From LMUY01 sp965199095 (GTDB lineage: Bacteria > Pseudomonadota > Alphaproteobacteria > Acetobacterales > Acetobacteraceae): DNA of 64,000 nucleotides. Positions 27,361-35,781 of this stretch are shown here, in pieces. The position numbers were made by a program, and so were the translations under genes. Each line of letters starts with the position of its first letter. Within the stretch, counting starts at the first letter, position 1. The notes below the pieces were generated by a model that was not told the origin of the DNA, made no database searches, and saw nothing but the letters and a program-made list of their open reading frames with translations. The stretch spans positions 62,001 through 126,000 of the forward strand of contig CBDAQM010000004.1 in assembly GCA_965199095.1 (NCBI GenBank). Reading direction: 5' to 3'.

Positions 27361-27639
27361 CTACGCTGCCTCCATCTCGGTGTTGACGCGCATCACACCA
27401 GCGCTGAAAGCGGTCATGTCGCTGACATGGCCGAGCGATTCGAAACGAACCAGTCGCTTACCCTCGGCGGACCAGAAATCACGAATGGCCTCCTCCAGCT
27501 CGCTTTCAAGTTGCTCCGTGGAGCGCGCAACGTGCGAAAACCCTGGGATGTCCGGACTCGTGGCAACCAGCAGGTTACCGTTGCGGTGGCGGGCCACGTT
27601 CAGTCTGACCTGTTGGCTGTGAACCTGATTGTCTCGCAT
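27361..27639 (-). CDS. HicB-like / DUF1902-like small protein
   Basis: The 92-residue protein has the partial ribonuclease-H-like fold of HicB-type antitoxins: VRLNVARHRNGNLLVATSPDIPGF followed by STEQLESELEEAIRDFW. There is no C-terminal DNA-binding domain and no HicA toxin gene beside it, so it is an orphan antitoxin or an unrelated DUF1902-type protein. Base composition is lower in GC than its neighbours. The start chosen (ATG 27639) gives the conserved region at the N-terminus. Confidence 0.6.
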   Translation of the reverse strand: MRDNQVHSQQVRLNVARHRNGNLLVATSPDIPGFSHVARSTEQLESELEEAIRDFWSAEGKRLVRFESLGHVSDMTAFSAGVMRVNTEMEAA

Positions 27640-27710
27640 GACACAAGCTATGCCCCAAAGCAGGACACTTTCAATGTTCCTCTGGCGCCAGGCCAAAGGT
27701 TGTGCATCTG

Positions 27711-29321
27711 CTACAGCCCGTTGGCCGTCCCTGGCAGTTGGCCGGGCTTGCCGAACAGCCAACCCTGGCCGTACTCGACACCCAGGTCGTTCATCATCTT
27801 CGCCTCGTCATCCTGCTCGATCGTTTCGGCGATGACTTTGGCGCCGACGAAATTGGCAAGCTCGATCATTGACAGCAGGAAGCCATGTTCGCGGGCGTTC
27901 TGCAGCGCACCGCGGACATACACGCCGTCCAGCTTCACGTAATCGACCCGGAACTCCTTCAGGTAGCGGAAGGCGGCCGAGCCGGCGCCGAAATCGTCGA
28001 TGCAGACGGGCGTGCCGATTGACCGCAAATCATCGATGAAGGCGGAGGCGGTGGCGATGTCCTCGATATCGGCCGTCTCCGTCAGCTCGATGAGGATCTT
28101 CCCGGGTTGCACGGTGCCGCGCAGGGCGTTCATCACGCGCTCCCGGAAGGTGGAGCTCTGCATCGACAGGCCGGACACGTTGACGGCGATGGAAGCGCCC
28201 TTGGAGCCTGCCTGCGCCGCGATCCCCTGCTGCATGACCGCCCAGTCGAGCTCCTCCGACAAGCCCACGGCCTCGGCGAACGTCACGAAATCCTGCGTGG
28301 TCTGGATGGTGTGGCCGGGTGTGAAGATCGGCCGCAGCAGCGCCTCGTAATGATGAACGCTGCGGTTGCCGAGATGCACGACCGGCTGGAAGGCCAGGCG
28401 GAACCGGTTTTCGGCCAAGGCTGCCCGGACGATGCGGGCACGGAGCTGCGCGCTGGCAATGAACTCGGCCAGGCCGTTGGCGAACCCGGCATCCGTCGCG
28501 GCCTTCGTGCCGCCATCGGCGAAGCGGGCCAGGGCGAACCGCAGCGCCCGGGCCGCCTGCGGTCCGGTCAGACCATTCCGCTCCAGACCCAAATCGGTGC
28601 CGTTCACCTTGGTCCGCGCCGTCGCGGGATGGGCGCGCAGCAGCATTTCCAACTCCGCGGCGATGGTCGCCAAATCCGGAGCGCTATCAGCCAACAGACC
28701 GTAGCGGCCGGACGCAATCTCCCCCGCAATGCTCCCGGGGCCGCCCAATCGACCTAGCACGTCCACGATCTCCGTTTGCAGCGCACGTTGAGCTTCGGCG
28801 GGTAAACTCTCCCGTGCCGTCGACCAGCCTTGGACTTCCAACAGGCTGACTGCGCCCGCGTCGTCGCCGCGCAGCCGTTGCTCCGCAAGGCGGCCGAACG
28901 ACGCAGTGTCGGCCGGGGCAGCGTCCGCAGCGGGGGCGGGAAGGGCAGGCAGGCGGCCGATGGTGAAGCAGAGCCGTCCGGCCGCCGAGGGCACGGCCAG
29001 GCCGGAGACGACCATCGGCGTGGCCGCGGCGTCCGCCAGCCGCAGCACAAGGGGTGGCAGGCGGCCCCGCAACGCCGTCGTGGAGAGTGCCAGGTCAAGG
29101 GCGGCCTTGTCGGCCGCGGCAAACAGCCGGTGCACCGGCCGGCCGGTGAACTGCTCTGGCGCCACGCCGAACCGCGCCTTGAAGGCGCCTGCCGCGAAGC
29201 AGATCGTGCCATCGGACGTGGCCTCCACCAGCAAGTCCGCCGCAGCAAAGGCGAAGGCGAGGAAACGGTCTTTCTGGCTTCGACCGGGTTTTCCGGTCTT
29301 GTCGGCAAGATGGGCGGACAT
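27711..29321 (-). CDS. EAL domain protein (cyclic di-GMP phosphodiesterase type)
   Basis: The 536-residue protein has a PAS-like N-terminus (about 20-130), a middle region that may be a degenerate diguanylate-cyclase-like segment (about 140-260), and an EAL domain (about 300-530). EAL residues visible are Glu326 (YEALLRP), Asn in AVNVSG, Glu in ELTE, the DDFG pair, Lys in KLDGVYV, Glu in AETIE and Gln in GQGWLFGKP, so a catalytically active phosphodiesterase is likely. No membrane helix is present. It probably reacts to a soluble signal; the target pathway is not shown. Confidence 0.9.
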   Translation of the reverse strand: MSAHLADKTGKPGRSQKDRFLAFAFAAADLLVEATSDGTICFAAGAFKARFGVAPEQFTGRPVHRLFAAADKAALDLALSTTALRGRLPPLVLRLADAAATPMVVSGLAVPSAAGRLCFTIGRLPALPAPAADAAPADTASFGRLAEQRLRGDDAGAVSLLEVQGWSTARESLPAEAQRALQTEIVDVLGRLGGPGSIAGEIASGRYGLLADSAPDLATIAAELEMLLRAHPATARTKVNGTDLGLERNGLTGPQAARALRFALARFADGGTKAATDAGFANGLAEFIASAQLRARIVRAALAENRFRLAFQPVVHLGNRSVHHYEALLRPIFTPGHTIQTTQDFVTFAEAVGLSEELDWAVMQQGIAAQAGSKGASIAVNVSGLSMQSSTFRERVMNALRGTVQPGKILIELTETADIEDIATASAFIDDLRSIGTPVCIDDFGAGSAAFRYLKEFRVDYVKLDGVYVRGALQNAREHGFLLSMIELANFVGAKVIAETIEQDDEAKMMNDLGVEYGQGWLFGKPGQLPGTANGL

Positions 29322-29402
29322 ACAATTCGCCTCAATGATGCGCCAAATTGCCCGGCCCGCCCTTAAACAACAGTAAAGAGGCGGTGGCTCAGCCTTGGCG
29401 CG

Positions 29403-30038
29403 TCATCCGCCGGCGTGTTTTTCGACAAAGGCCTCCGCCGACAGGCCGCGGAAATCCGACATGGCGGTGCGCAGCCGGGCCACGTCCCAATCCCACCAGG
29501 CGACCTGCTCGAGTGACTGGATAATCCGCTCGGAGAACCGCAAGCGCAGCACCCGCGCCGGGTTGCCGACCACGATCGACCAGGCCGGGACGTCCTTCGT
29601 CACGACGGACCCGGCGCCCGCCACGGCGCCGTTGCCCATGCTGACGCCCGGCAGCACGATGGCGCCATGGCCGATCCAGACGTCGTGTCCCAGGCGGCAG
29701 CGGAAGGAACGGCGCCAGTCGAAAAACGCCGGGTCGTCCTCGCCCAGCCCATAGGCGCTGCTGCGATAGGTGAAGTGGTTCATCGCCACCCGCTCGACCG
29801 GGTGGTTGCCGGGATTGATGCGGGTATGGGCAGCGATGGAGCAGAACTTTCCGATATCGGTGTAGATGATGTCGCTGTCGTTCACCACGTAGGAGAAATC
29901 CCCGAACGAGCACTCCGCCACCTTGGTGCGCGCGCCGACCTCGCAATAGGCGCCGAAGCTGCTGTCGCGGACGCTGGCGGTACGATGGATGTCCGGCTCG
30001 GCGCCCAGGTTTTTGGTCGAGCTATCGGGATCCGGCAT
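29403..30038 (-). CDS. Hexapeptide-repeat acetyltransferase (phosphonate-locus type)
   Basis: This 211-residue left-handed beta-helix transferase matches the subgroup often annotated with phosphonate-utilisation genes: YVVNDSDIIYTDIGKFCSIAAHTRINPGNHP, HDVWIGHGAIVLPGVSMGNGA and a C-terminal WWDWD motif. It probably transfers an acetyl group to an amino or hydroxyl acceptor. No phosphonate genes are in the window, so the acceptor is open. Its ATG shares a base with the stop of the FAD oxidase gene upstream (TGATG), so the two are translated together. Confidence 0.85.
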   Translation of the reverse strand: MPDPDSSTKNLGAEPDIHRTASVRDSSFGAYCEVGARTKVAECSFGDFSYVVNDSDIIYTDIGKFCSIAAHTRINPGNHPVERVAMNHFTYRSSAYGLGEDDPAFFDWRRSFRCRLGHDVWIGHGAIVLPGVSMGNGAVAGAGSVVTKDVPAWSIVVGNPARVLRLRFSERIIQSLEQVAWWDWDVARLRTAMSDFRGLSAEAFVEKHAGG

Positions 30039-31417
30039 CAGTTCAGGAACAGCTTGCCCGGGTTCATGATGCCGTGCGGGTCCAGCGCGGCCTTCACCGA
30101 TTGCATCACCGCCAACACCTCATGCCCCACCTCCTGCTCCAGGAACTCGCGTTTGCCGAGGCCGACGCCGTGTTCGCCGCTGCAGCTTCCCTCCAGCGAT
30201 AGCGCGCGGGCGACGATCTTGCGGTCCAGCGCCCAGGCGCGGTCCAGCCCGTCCGGCTCCGGCGGGACCAGGATGACGGTGTGGAAATTGCCGTCGCCGA
30301 CATGGCCCACGATCGGCGCTGACAGGCCGGAGGCCTCGATGTCAGACTTGGCCCCCAGGATCAGGTCGGCCAACCGGCTGATCGGCACGATCGCGTCCGT
30401 GGTGACGCCTTTGCAACCGGGGCGGCTGGCGAGCGCCGCCCAGTAGGCATCATGCCGCGCCTGCCACAGCTTGTTGCGCGCGCCAGAGTCCGTGGCCCAG
30501 CGGAAGCCGGTGGCGCCGTTGTCGACGGCGATCGCCTGCGCCATCTCCGCCTGTTCCTTGACGCCGGCGGTGGTGCCGTCGAACTCGAAGAACAGCGTTG
30601 GGACGGCGGCCAGTCCCTCCAGCTTCGAATAGGCGATGCATGCCGCCATTTGCACGTCGTCCAGCAGCTCCATCCGGGCCACCGGGATGCCGCTGGACAG
30701 CACGGTCATCACGGTGTCGAGCGCGCCGGCCAGGGTCTGGAACTGGCAGATTGCGGCGGATTGCGCTTCCGGGATGCCGTGCAGGCGAAGCTGGACCTCC
30801 GTCATCACCCCCAGCGTGCCTTCGGATCCGATGAACAGCCGGGTCAGGTCGTAGCCGGTCGCCGCCTTGCGCACCCGGCCGCCGGTCTTCACCACGCGGC
30901 CGTCCGGCAGCACGACGGTGAGGCCCAGCACGTTGTCGCGGATCGTGCCGTAGCGCACCGCGTTCGTCCCGCTGGCCCGGGTGGCGCACATGCCGCCGAT
31001 GGTGCATTCGCTGCCGGGGTCGACGGGGAAGAACAGGCCCTGGTCGCGCAGATGCGCGTTCAACTGCTGGCGCGTGACGCCGGCCTGCACCCGGCAATCC
31101 ATGTCCGGCCCGTTCACCGCCAGGATCGCGGTCATGCGGCCCAGATCGAGGCTGATGCCGCCGCGGACCGGCGTGACATGCCCCTCCAGCGAGGTGCCGG
31201 CGCCGAACGGGACCACCGGGACGCGGTGGGCGTGGCACAGGGCGAGCAGGCGCGACGCTTCCTCCGTCGTCTCGATGAACGCGACGCCGTCTGGCAGGAC
31301 CGGGGTGTTGGTGTCTTCCCCGTGGCTGTGCTGCTCACGCAATGCCGCATTGGTGGTGATCCTGTCGCCCAGGAACTCCTTGGCGAGCGTCAACACCCCA
31401 TCGACTGGTCTGGCCAT
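30038..31417 (-). CDS. FAD-linked oxidase, D-lactate dehydrogenase/glycolate oxidase type
   Basis: The 459-residue enzyme has a PCMH-type FAD domain (VVPFGAGTSLEGHVTP near residue 70, GSECTIGGMCATRASGTNAVRYG near 135) and a C-terminal FAD-oxidase domain with VGHVGDGNFHTVI near 370 and SCSGEHGVGLGKREFL near 410. These match cytochrome-linked D-lactate dehydrogenases and the GlcD subunit of glycolate oxidase. Without GlcE and GlcF nearby, a stand-alone D-2-hydroxyacid dehydrogenase is more likely. It lies near other sugar-acid genes. Confidence 0.88.
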   Translation of the reverse strand: MARPVDGVLTLAKEFLGDRITTNAALREQHSHGEDTNTPVLPDGVAFIETTEEASRLLALCHAHRVPVVPFGAGTSLEGHVTPVRGGISLDLGRMTAILAVNGPDMDCRVQAGVTRQQLNAHLRDQGLFFPVDPGSECTIGGMCATRASGTNAVRYGTIRDNVLGLTVVLPDGRVVKTGGRVRKAATGYDLTRLFIGSEGTLGVMTEVQLRLHGIPEAQSAAICQFQTLAGALDTVMTVLSSGIPVARMELLDDVQMAACIAYSKLEGLAAVPTLFFEFDGTTAGVKEQAEMAQAIAVDNGATGFRWATDSGARNKLWQARHDAYWAALASRPGCKGVTTDAIVPISRLADLILGAKSDIEASGLSAPIVGHVGDGNFHTVILVPPEPDGLDRAWALDRKIVARALSLEGSCSGEHGVGLGKREFLEQEVGHEVLAVMQSVKAALDPHGIMNPGKLFLN

Positions 31418-31482
31418 CGTGTTCTCCCGTTGCTGCCAAGGTAATGCGCAGGCGGGGAGACTGCTAGATGCGTGCGTGCACG

Positions 31483-31807
31483 TTAGCCGAGGCCAAGAAA
31501 CAGGGCGACAGCGCGGGTCACAGCCAACATCGTGGCGTTGTCCAAATGGCCGATGACCACGCCGATCTTTGCACGGGGTGGGGTCTGCGGCTTGTCCACC
31601 ATGATCTGTGATCGATGAGCTAACCCGTTCTGGGTCGTGGGCAAAACGTCGACGCGCAACAAGGGCGCATCAATCAGGAAGCTCGTGATTCGGTAAAACC
31701 GTAGCCGCATTAAGATGCGCAAAACGATCAGATTGCAGAATGAGCGCAGGACGGGGTTTACCTTGATCGCCCTGCAAAGCCACTGTCACGAGGTCGCCTC
31801 GGATCAG
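31483..31807 (-). pseudogene. Frameshifted MazF/PemK-type toxin gene
   Basis: Two reading frames together encode a MazF-like toxin. The N-terminal part reads RGDLVTVALQGDQGKPRPALILQS and the C-terminal part SQIMVDKPQTPPRAKIGVVIG followed by LDNATMLAVTRAVALFLG. The frame changes after TVLP: removing one T of the pair at 31689-31690 (plus strand) restores TVLPITSFLIDAPL. The start also appears lost, since the codon that overlaps the antitoxin stop is CTG. MazF toxins cut mRNA. The gene is therefore most likely dead. Confidence 0.8.
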
Positions 31808-32043
31808 CTTACCCAGCCTGTCTTGTCGGATACTTCGAACCAGAGGCGAGTTTCCAGCTCTTCGGTGAAGTCTTCCGACTCTACGATGACCTTTGACTGC
31901 CGGGAACACTCCTGATCGACCCCATCAGCACGGGTGTCAGGGAGCAAAATCCGCACGGCGCGCAATTTTGGATGGCTCAAGTGAGCCCCCGGCCGCCGCC
32001 CGCCATGTTCCACGCCTGTCTTGGTGTTCGTCATAGCAACCAT
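31804..32043 (-). CDS. MazE-type antitoxin, possibly degraded
   Basis: The 79-residue reading contains LRAVRILLPDTRADGVDQECSRQSKVIVESEDFTEEL, the pattern of the longer MazE-family antitoxins (usually GLRPVQIWVPDTR...). The N-terminal third does not match well, so the start may be wrong or decayed. Its stop overlaps the beginning of the broken toxin gene by four bases, as in working modules. Composition is lower in GC than the surroundings, in keeping with transfer. Confidence 0.6.
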   Translation of the reverse strand: MVAMTNTKTGVEHGGRRPGAHLSHPKLRAVRILLPDTRADGVDQECSRQSKVIVESEDFTEELETRLWFEVSDKTGWVS

Positions 32044-32090
32044 GTAACGCGGTCAAAGCGTGGTTTCCAGCCTTGCGACACCCCGGAGGT

Positions 32091-32119
32091 TTGACCGATT
32101 CGGACCATCCGCTTAGCCT
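32091..32119 (+). promoter_or_regulatory. Likely sigma70 promoter of the aldolase operon
   Basis: TTGACC (32091-32096) and TAGCCT (32114-32119) are separated by 17 bases and lie 33 bases upstream of the aldolase ATG. The -35 box is nearly perfect. Confidence 0.5.
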
Positions 32120-32151
32120 TTTCACTGGAATTCAATGAGGCGTCCGGGACG

Positions 32152-32916
32152 ATGGCGAAGAACAAGGTCAAGCAACTCTGGCAATCCGGAGGCGCCGCGG
32201 TCAACGGCTGGCTGGCCATACCGAACGGGTTTTCCGCGGAAACCATGGCGCACGCGGGCTGGGACAGCGTGACGGTGGACCTGCAGCATGGCGTGCAGGA
32301 CTACATGTCCATGGTCCAGTGCTTCCAGGCCATGCAGGCCCATCCCGTGCTGCCGATGGTGCGGGTGCCCTGGAACGAGCCCGGCATCGTGGGCAAGGTG
32401 CTGGATGCCGGCGCCTACGGCGTGATCTGCCCCATGGTCAACACGGTGGCGGAGGCCAAGGCGTTCGTCTCGTACTGCCGCTATCCCCCGGCGGGCGCCC
32501 GGTCCAACGGGCCGATCCGCGCCGGCATCTACGGCGTCAGCACCGGCTACCAGAAGACCGCCAACGAGGAGGTGCTCTGCATCCCCATGATCGAGACGGC
32601 GGAGGCGGTGTCGAACCTGGAGGCGATCCTGGACGTGCCCGGCATCGACGCGGTGTATATCGGCCCGTCGGACCTCGGCTTCTCCATGGGGCTGATCCCG
32701 GTGCTGGACCGCGAAGAGCCGGAAATCCTGAAGATCTACGAGAAGATCGTCAGCGAAACGGGCAATCGCGGGCTGGCCGCCTGCGTGCATTGCGGCAGCG
32801 CCGCCTATGCCAAGCGCGCCATCGGCATGGGGTTCAAGCTCGTCACCGTCAGCAACGACAGCGGCCTGCTGGCGGCGGCGGCCAAGCAGGCGGTCACCGA
32901 GGCCCGCGGCAGGTGA
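32152..32916 (+). CDS. HpcH/HpaI family aldolase
   Basis: This 254-residue class II aldolase/citrate-lyase-like protein cleaves or forms 2-keto-3-deoxy acids with pyruvate. Motifs are VDLQHGVQD (about 42-50, the catalytic His), MVRVPWNEPG (Arg that binds pyruvate), and the metal-binding Glu in MIETAEAV with Asp in YIGPSDLGFSMG. The stop codon overlaps the GTG start of the UxaA-family gene, so the dehydratase and aldolase are made together and probably act in one sugar-acid route. Confidence 0.9.
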   Translation: MAKNKVKQLWQSGGAAVNGWLAIPNGFSAETMAHAGWDSVTVDLQHGVQDYMSMVQCFQAMQAHPVLPMVRVPWNEPGIVGKVLDAGAYGVICPMVNTVAEAKAFVSYCRYPPAGARSNGPIRAGIYGVSTGYQKTANEEVLCIPMIETAEAVSNLEAILDVPGIDAVYIGPSDLGFSMGLIPVLDREEPEILKIYEKIVSETGNRGLAACVHCGSAAYAKRAIGMGFKLVTVSNDSGLLAAAAKQAVTEARGR

Positions 32917-34430
32917 GCGCCTTCATCCGCCTGCACGACGGCGACGGGGTGGTGATCGCGCGCAGCACATTGATGCCCGGCGCCGAGATCGCGCCGGGCG
33001 TGCGGACCGTCGAACGCATCCCGGCCGGGCACAAGGTGGCCGTGCGGCCGCATGCCGCCGGGGAGGCGGTGCGGCGCTATGGCCAGGTGATCGGCATGGC
33101 CACGCAGGACGTCGCCGCCGGGACCCATGTGCACACCCACAATCTCGGCATGGGCGATTACGACCACGACTATGCCTGGGGCGTGGACAGCAAGCCGACG
33201 CCGCGAGCGAACCGCGAACGCAGCTTCCTCGGCATCCGCCGCCCGGATGGCCGGGTGGCGACGCGGAACTACATCGGCATCCTCACCAGCGTGAACTGCT
33301 CGGCCCACGTCGCCGGGCTGGTGGCGGAACAATTCCGTCGCAACCCGTTCACCGGCGCCGATCCGCTGGCGGAGTTCCCCAACGTCGACGGCGTGGTCGC
33401 GCTGACGCACAAGACCGGCTGCGGCATGACGGACGGGGAGCCGCTGCGCCTGCTTCGGCGTACGCTCGGCGGCTATGCAAGGCACGTGAACTTCAGCCAC
33501 GTCGTGGTGCTGGGGCTGGGCTGCGAGGTCAACCAGCTCGGCTCCATGCTGAGCGAGATCGGCCTGGCGGACCGGGTGCGCAACATGGATATCCAGACCA
33601 TGGGCGGCACGCGCAAAACGGTCGAGGCCGCCGTCGCCTTCGTTCGCGAGGTGCTGGCGGAGGCCAACGCCCTCCAGCGCGAAGCCTGCCCGGCCAGCGA
33701 GCTGACGGTGGCGCTGCAATGCGGCGGCAGCGACGGCTATTCCGGTGTGTCGGCAAACCCGGCGCTGGGCATCGCCAGCGACCTGCTGGTGGCGCAGGGC
33801 GGCACGGTGATCCTGTCGGAGACCCCGGAAACCTATGGCGCCGAGCATTTGCTCACCCGCCGCGCCCGCTCGCGCGAGGTGGGCGAGAAGCTGGTGGGCC
33901 TGATGCGCTGGTGGGAGGAGTACACCGCCCGCGAAGGGGCCGAGATGAACGCCAACCCGTCGCCCGGCAACAAGGCCGGCGGGTTGACCACCATCCTGGA
34001 GAAATCCCTCGGCGCGATGGCGAAGGCCGGCAGCACGGATTTGGTCGAGGTCTACCGCTATGCCGAGCCGGTGACGGCCAAGGGGTTCGTGTTCATGGAC
34101 ACGCCCGGCTACGACCCGGTGGCGGCGACCGGGCAGGTCGCGGGCGGCGCCAACCTGGTCTGCTTCACCACGGGCCGGGGCAGCGTGTTCGGCTGCAAGC
34201 CGTCGCCGTCGATCAAGCTGGCAACCAACACGCCGATGTACACGCGGATGGTGGACGACATGGACATCAACTGCGGGACCATCTTGGACGGCGCGGAGAC
34301 GGTGCAGGAATGCGGCGCGCGCATCTTCGACAGCATGCTGCGCGTCGCGAGCGGCGAACGCTCCAAGAGCGAGCAGTTCGATGCGGGTGGGGCCGAGTTC
34401 GCGCCCTGGGTCATCGGCGTCACGATGTGA
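32913..34430 (+). CDS. UxaA family altronate/galactarate-type dehydratase
   Basis: The 505-residue protein starts at GTG 32913 (GTGA overlap with the aldolase stop). It has an N-terminal SAF domain (LHDGDGVVIARSTLMPGAEIAPG, with THVHTHNLGMGD near 69-80) and the C-terminal dehydratase domain with HKTGCGMTDGEPLRLLRRTL, LQCGGSDGYSGVSANPALG and FTTGRGSVFGCKPSPSIKLATN. Members dehydrate altronate, galactarate or related sugar acids using iron. The substrate is not fixed by sequence. With the aldolase it could convert a hexonate to pyruvate and an aldehyde. Confidence 0.9.
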   Translation: MSAFIRLHDGDGVVIARSTLMPGAEIAPGVRTVERIPAGHKVAVRPHAAGEAVRRYGQVIGMATQDVAAGTHVHTHNLGMGDYDHDYAWGVDSKPTPRANRERSFLGIRRPDGRVATRNYIGILTSVNCSAHVAGLVAEQFRRNPFTGADPLAEFPNVDGVVALTHKTGCGMTDGEPLRLLRRTLGGYARHVNFSHVVVLGLGCEVNQLGSMLSEIGLADRVRNMDIQTMGGTRKTVEAAVAFVREVLAEANALQREACPASELTVALQCGGSDGYSGVSANPALGIASDLLVAQGGTVILSETPETYGAEHLLTRRARSREVGEKLVGLMRWWEEYTAREGAEMNANPSPGNKAGGLTTILEKSLGAMAKAGSTDLVEVYRYAEPVTAKGFVFMDTPGYDPVAATGQVAGGANLVCFTTGRGSVFGCKPSPSIKLATNTPMYTRMVDDMDINCGTILDGAETVQECGARIFDSMLRVASGERSKSEQFDAGGAEFAPWVIGVTM

Positions 34431-34951
34431 CGGCCGAGTTGGCGCTTCGGCCCCTCGAACCATCCGACGCCGACGGCTTCGCTGCGCTGGTGAAAAGGGC
34501 GTTCCAAGCCGTCGATGTCCAACCGCCGGCTTCGGGCGGCCGGCTGACCGGCGACGACGTTCGTGCGCACCTGGCGCTGGGCGGCGGCGTGATCGCGCCG
34601 GCCGGTTGCGCCGGCTTGCTGTGGGCGGAGAAGGAGGGCGGCCTCTATGTCAGCCGAGTTGCCGTTGACCCGGCGTGGCAACGGCGGGGCCTGGCCACTG
34701 CCATGCTCGCCGCGGCCGAAGCCGAGGCGGTCCGGCGCGGCCTACCACGGCTGTGGCTGTCAACCCGGCTTGCCCTCACGGGAAACAGGCGGCTGTTTGC
34801 CCGCTGCGGGTTCCAGGAGGCGACGCGTCACGCGCATCCGGGTTACGACATGCCGACCTTCGTGGACATGACGAAGCCGGTCGGCCGATGTGCGGCCGGT
34901 TTGACGTCAGGTCCGGCACTCACCCTCGCATCCCGCGTTGCATGCGAGTAG
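34427..34951 (+). CDS. GNAT family N-acetyltransferase
   Basis: A 174-residue protein is read from GTG 34427, overlapping the stop of the UxaA gene. The acetyl-CoA-binding motif is VSRVAVDPAWQRRGLATAML (about residues 74-93), followed by a C-terminal RRLFARCGFQEATR segment. The chain of overlapping starts makes it the third gene of the aldolase operon. Its acceptor is unknown. Confidence 0.85.
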   Translation: MTAELALRPLEPSDADGFAALVKRAFQAVDVQPPASGGRLTGDDVRAHLALGGGVIAPAGCAGLLWAEKEGGLYVSRVAVDPAWQRRGLATAMLAAAEAEAVRRGLPRLWLSTRLALTGNRRLFARCGFQEATRHAHPGYDMPTFVDMTKPVGRCAAGLTSGPALTLASRVACE

Positions 34952-34988
34952 ATCGATTCCATGAAATCGACCCTTATCGAGAGGACGT

Positions 34989-35062
34989 CGTAGGATGGGC
35001 TTCAGCCCACCATGACCTCCTACGGCGCCGCCTCGAAGCGGTGGGCTGAATCCCACCCTACG
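34989..35062. repeat. Palindromic repeat, GGGCTTCAGCCCACC type
   Basis: Two 23-bp arms (34989-35011 and 35040-35062) are inverted copies with two mismatches, built on the block GTAGGRTGGGMTTCAGCCCACC. They flank a 28-base loop. Shorter palindromes (TCGATT/AATCGA at about 34953-34970 and CGTTT/AAACG around 35094-35108) lie on each side. This looks like a dispersed REP-type element and may terminate transcription from the GNAT operon. Confidence 0.75.
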
Positions 35063-35142
35063 AAGGGCCTGCGTCAGGCGGCGGGATACGAGTCGTTTCA
35101 TGAAAACGCTGTGCTAGCCAATCGCAGAGGGTCCGGCCGGTC

Positions 35143-35781
35143 GTGAAACTTATCAGTTGGAACCTGCTCCGCCTGACCGGCGCCAGCCTGTCGGAAGTGG
35201 TTGACCTGATCCACCGGGAAAAGCCGGACATCCTGCTGATGCAGGAGGCGACGCATGACATCGATCCGTTGCCGAAGCGGGTCGGCGGCGACTACGCCCG
35301 CGTGCCATTGCCCGGCCGCGTCCACGGTCTGGCGGTGTGGATGCCCGGGACGCTCCCGGCGCACCCGGTGGTGATGCCACTGCCATCGGGCACGCTGGTG
35401 CACCGGGTGGCCCAGATCATCGACCTGGGGCCGTTCACCATTGCGAACGTGCACCTGTCGCACGGGCAGTTGCTGAACCGCCGGCAACTCCGGCGGATCG
35501 CGGCGCGGCTGCCGCATCATGCGGCCGTCGTCGGGGACTACAATTTGGTGGGGCCGGTGCTGCTGCCGGGTTTCCGCGATGTCGGGCCACGCCGGGCGAC
35601 GCACCGCATGAGCGACGTGCTGCCGCTTCGCCTGGACCGCTGCGTGGTGCGCGGCCTGAATTGCGAAGACGCGGCCGTGTTGCCGCGTGGCGCGTCCGAC
35701 CATCGGCCCATCACCATCCGGCTGACCGTTGCCGAGGCCTCAGAGATACGCAAGCATCAGCCGCACCCCCGCGTCCCGTAG
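35143..35781 (+). CDS. Endonuclease/exonuclease/phosphatase family protein
   Basis: The 212-residue protein has the EEP fold motifs MKLISWNL (Asn metal ligand), ILLMQEAT (catalytic Glu near residue 31), NVHLSHG, VVGDYNLV (Asp/Asn) and the C-terminal GASDHRPI (catalytic His). It may act on DNA, RNA or phosphoesters of lipids. It converges with the cardiolipin synthase gene and the last 42 bases overlap on opposite strands. A link with phospholipid metabolism is possible but only positional. Confidence 0.85.
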   Translation: MKLISWNLLRLTGASLSEVVDLIHREKPDILLMQEATHDIDPLPKRVGGDYARVPLPGRVHGLAVWMPGTLPAHPVVMPLPSGTLVHRVAQIIDLGPFTIANVHLSHGQLLNRRQLRRIAARLPHHAAVVGDYNLVGPVLLPGFRDVGPRRATHRMSDVLPLRLDRCVVRGLNCEDAAVLPRGASDHRPITIRLTVAEASEIRKHQPHPRVP

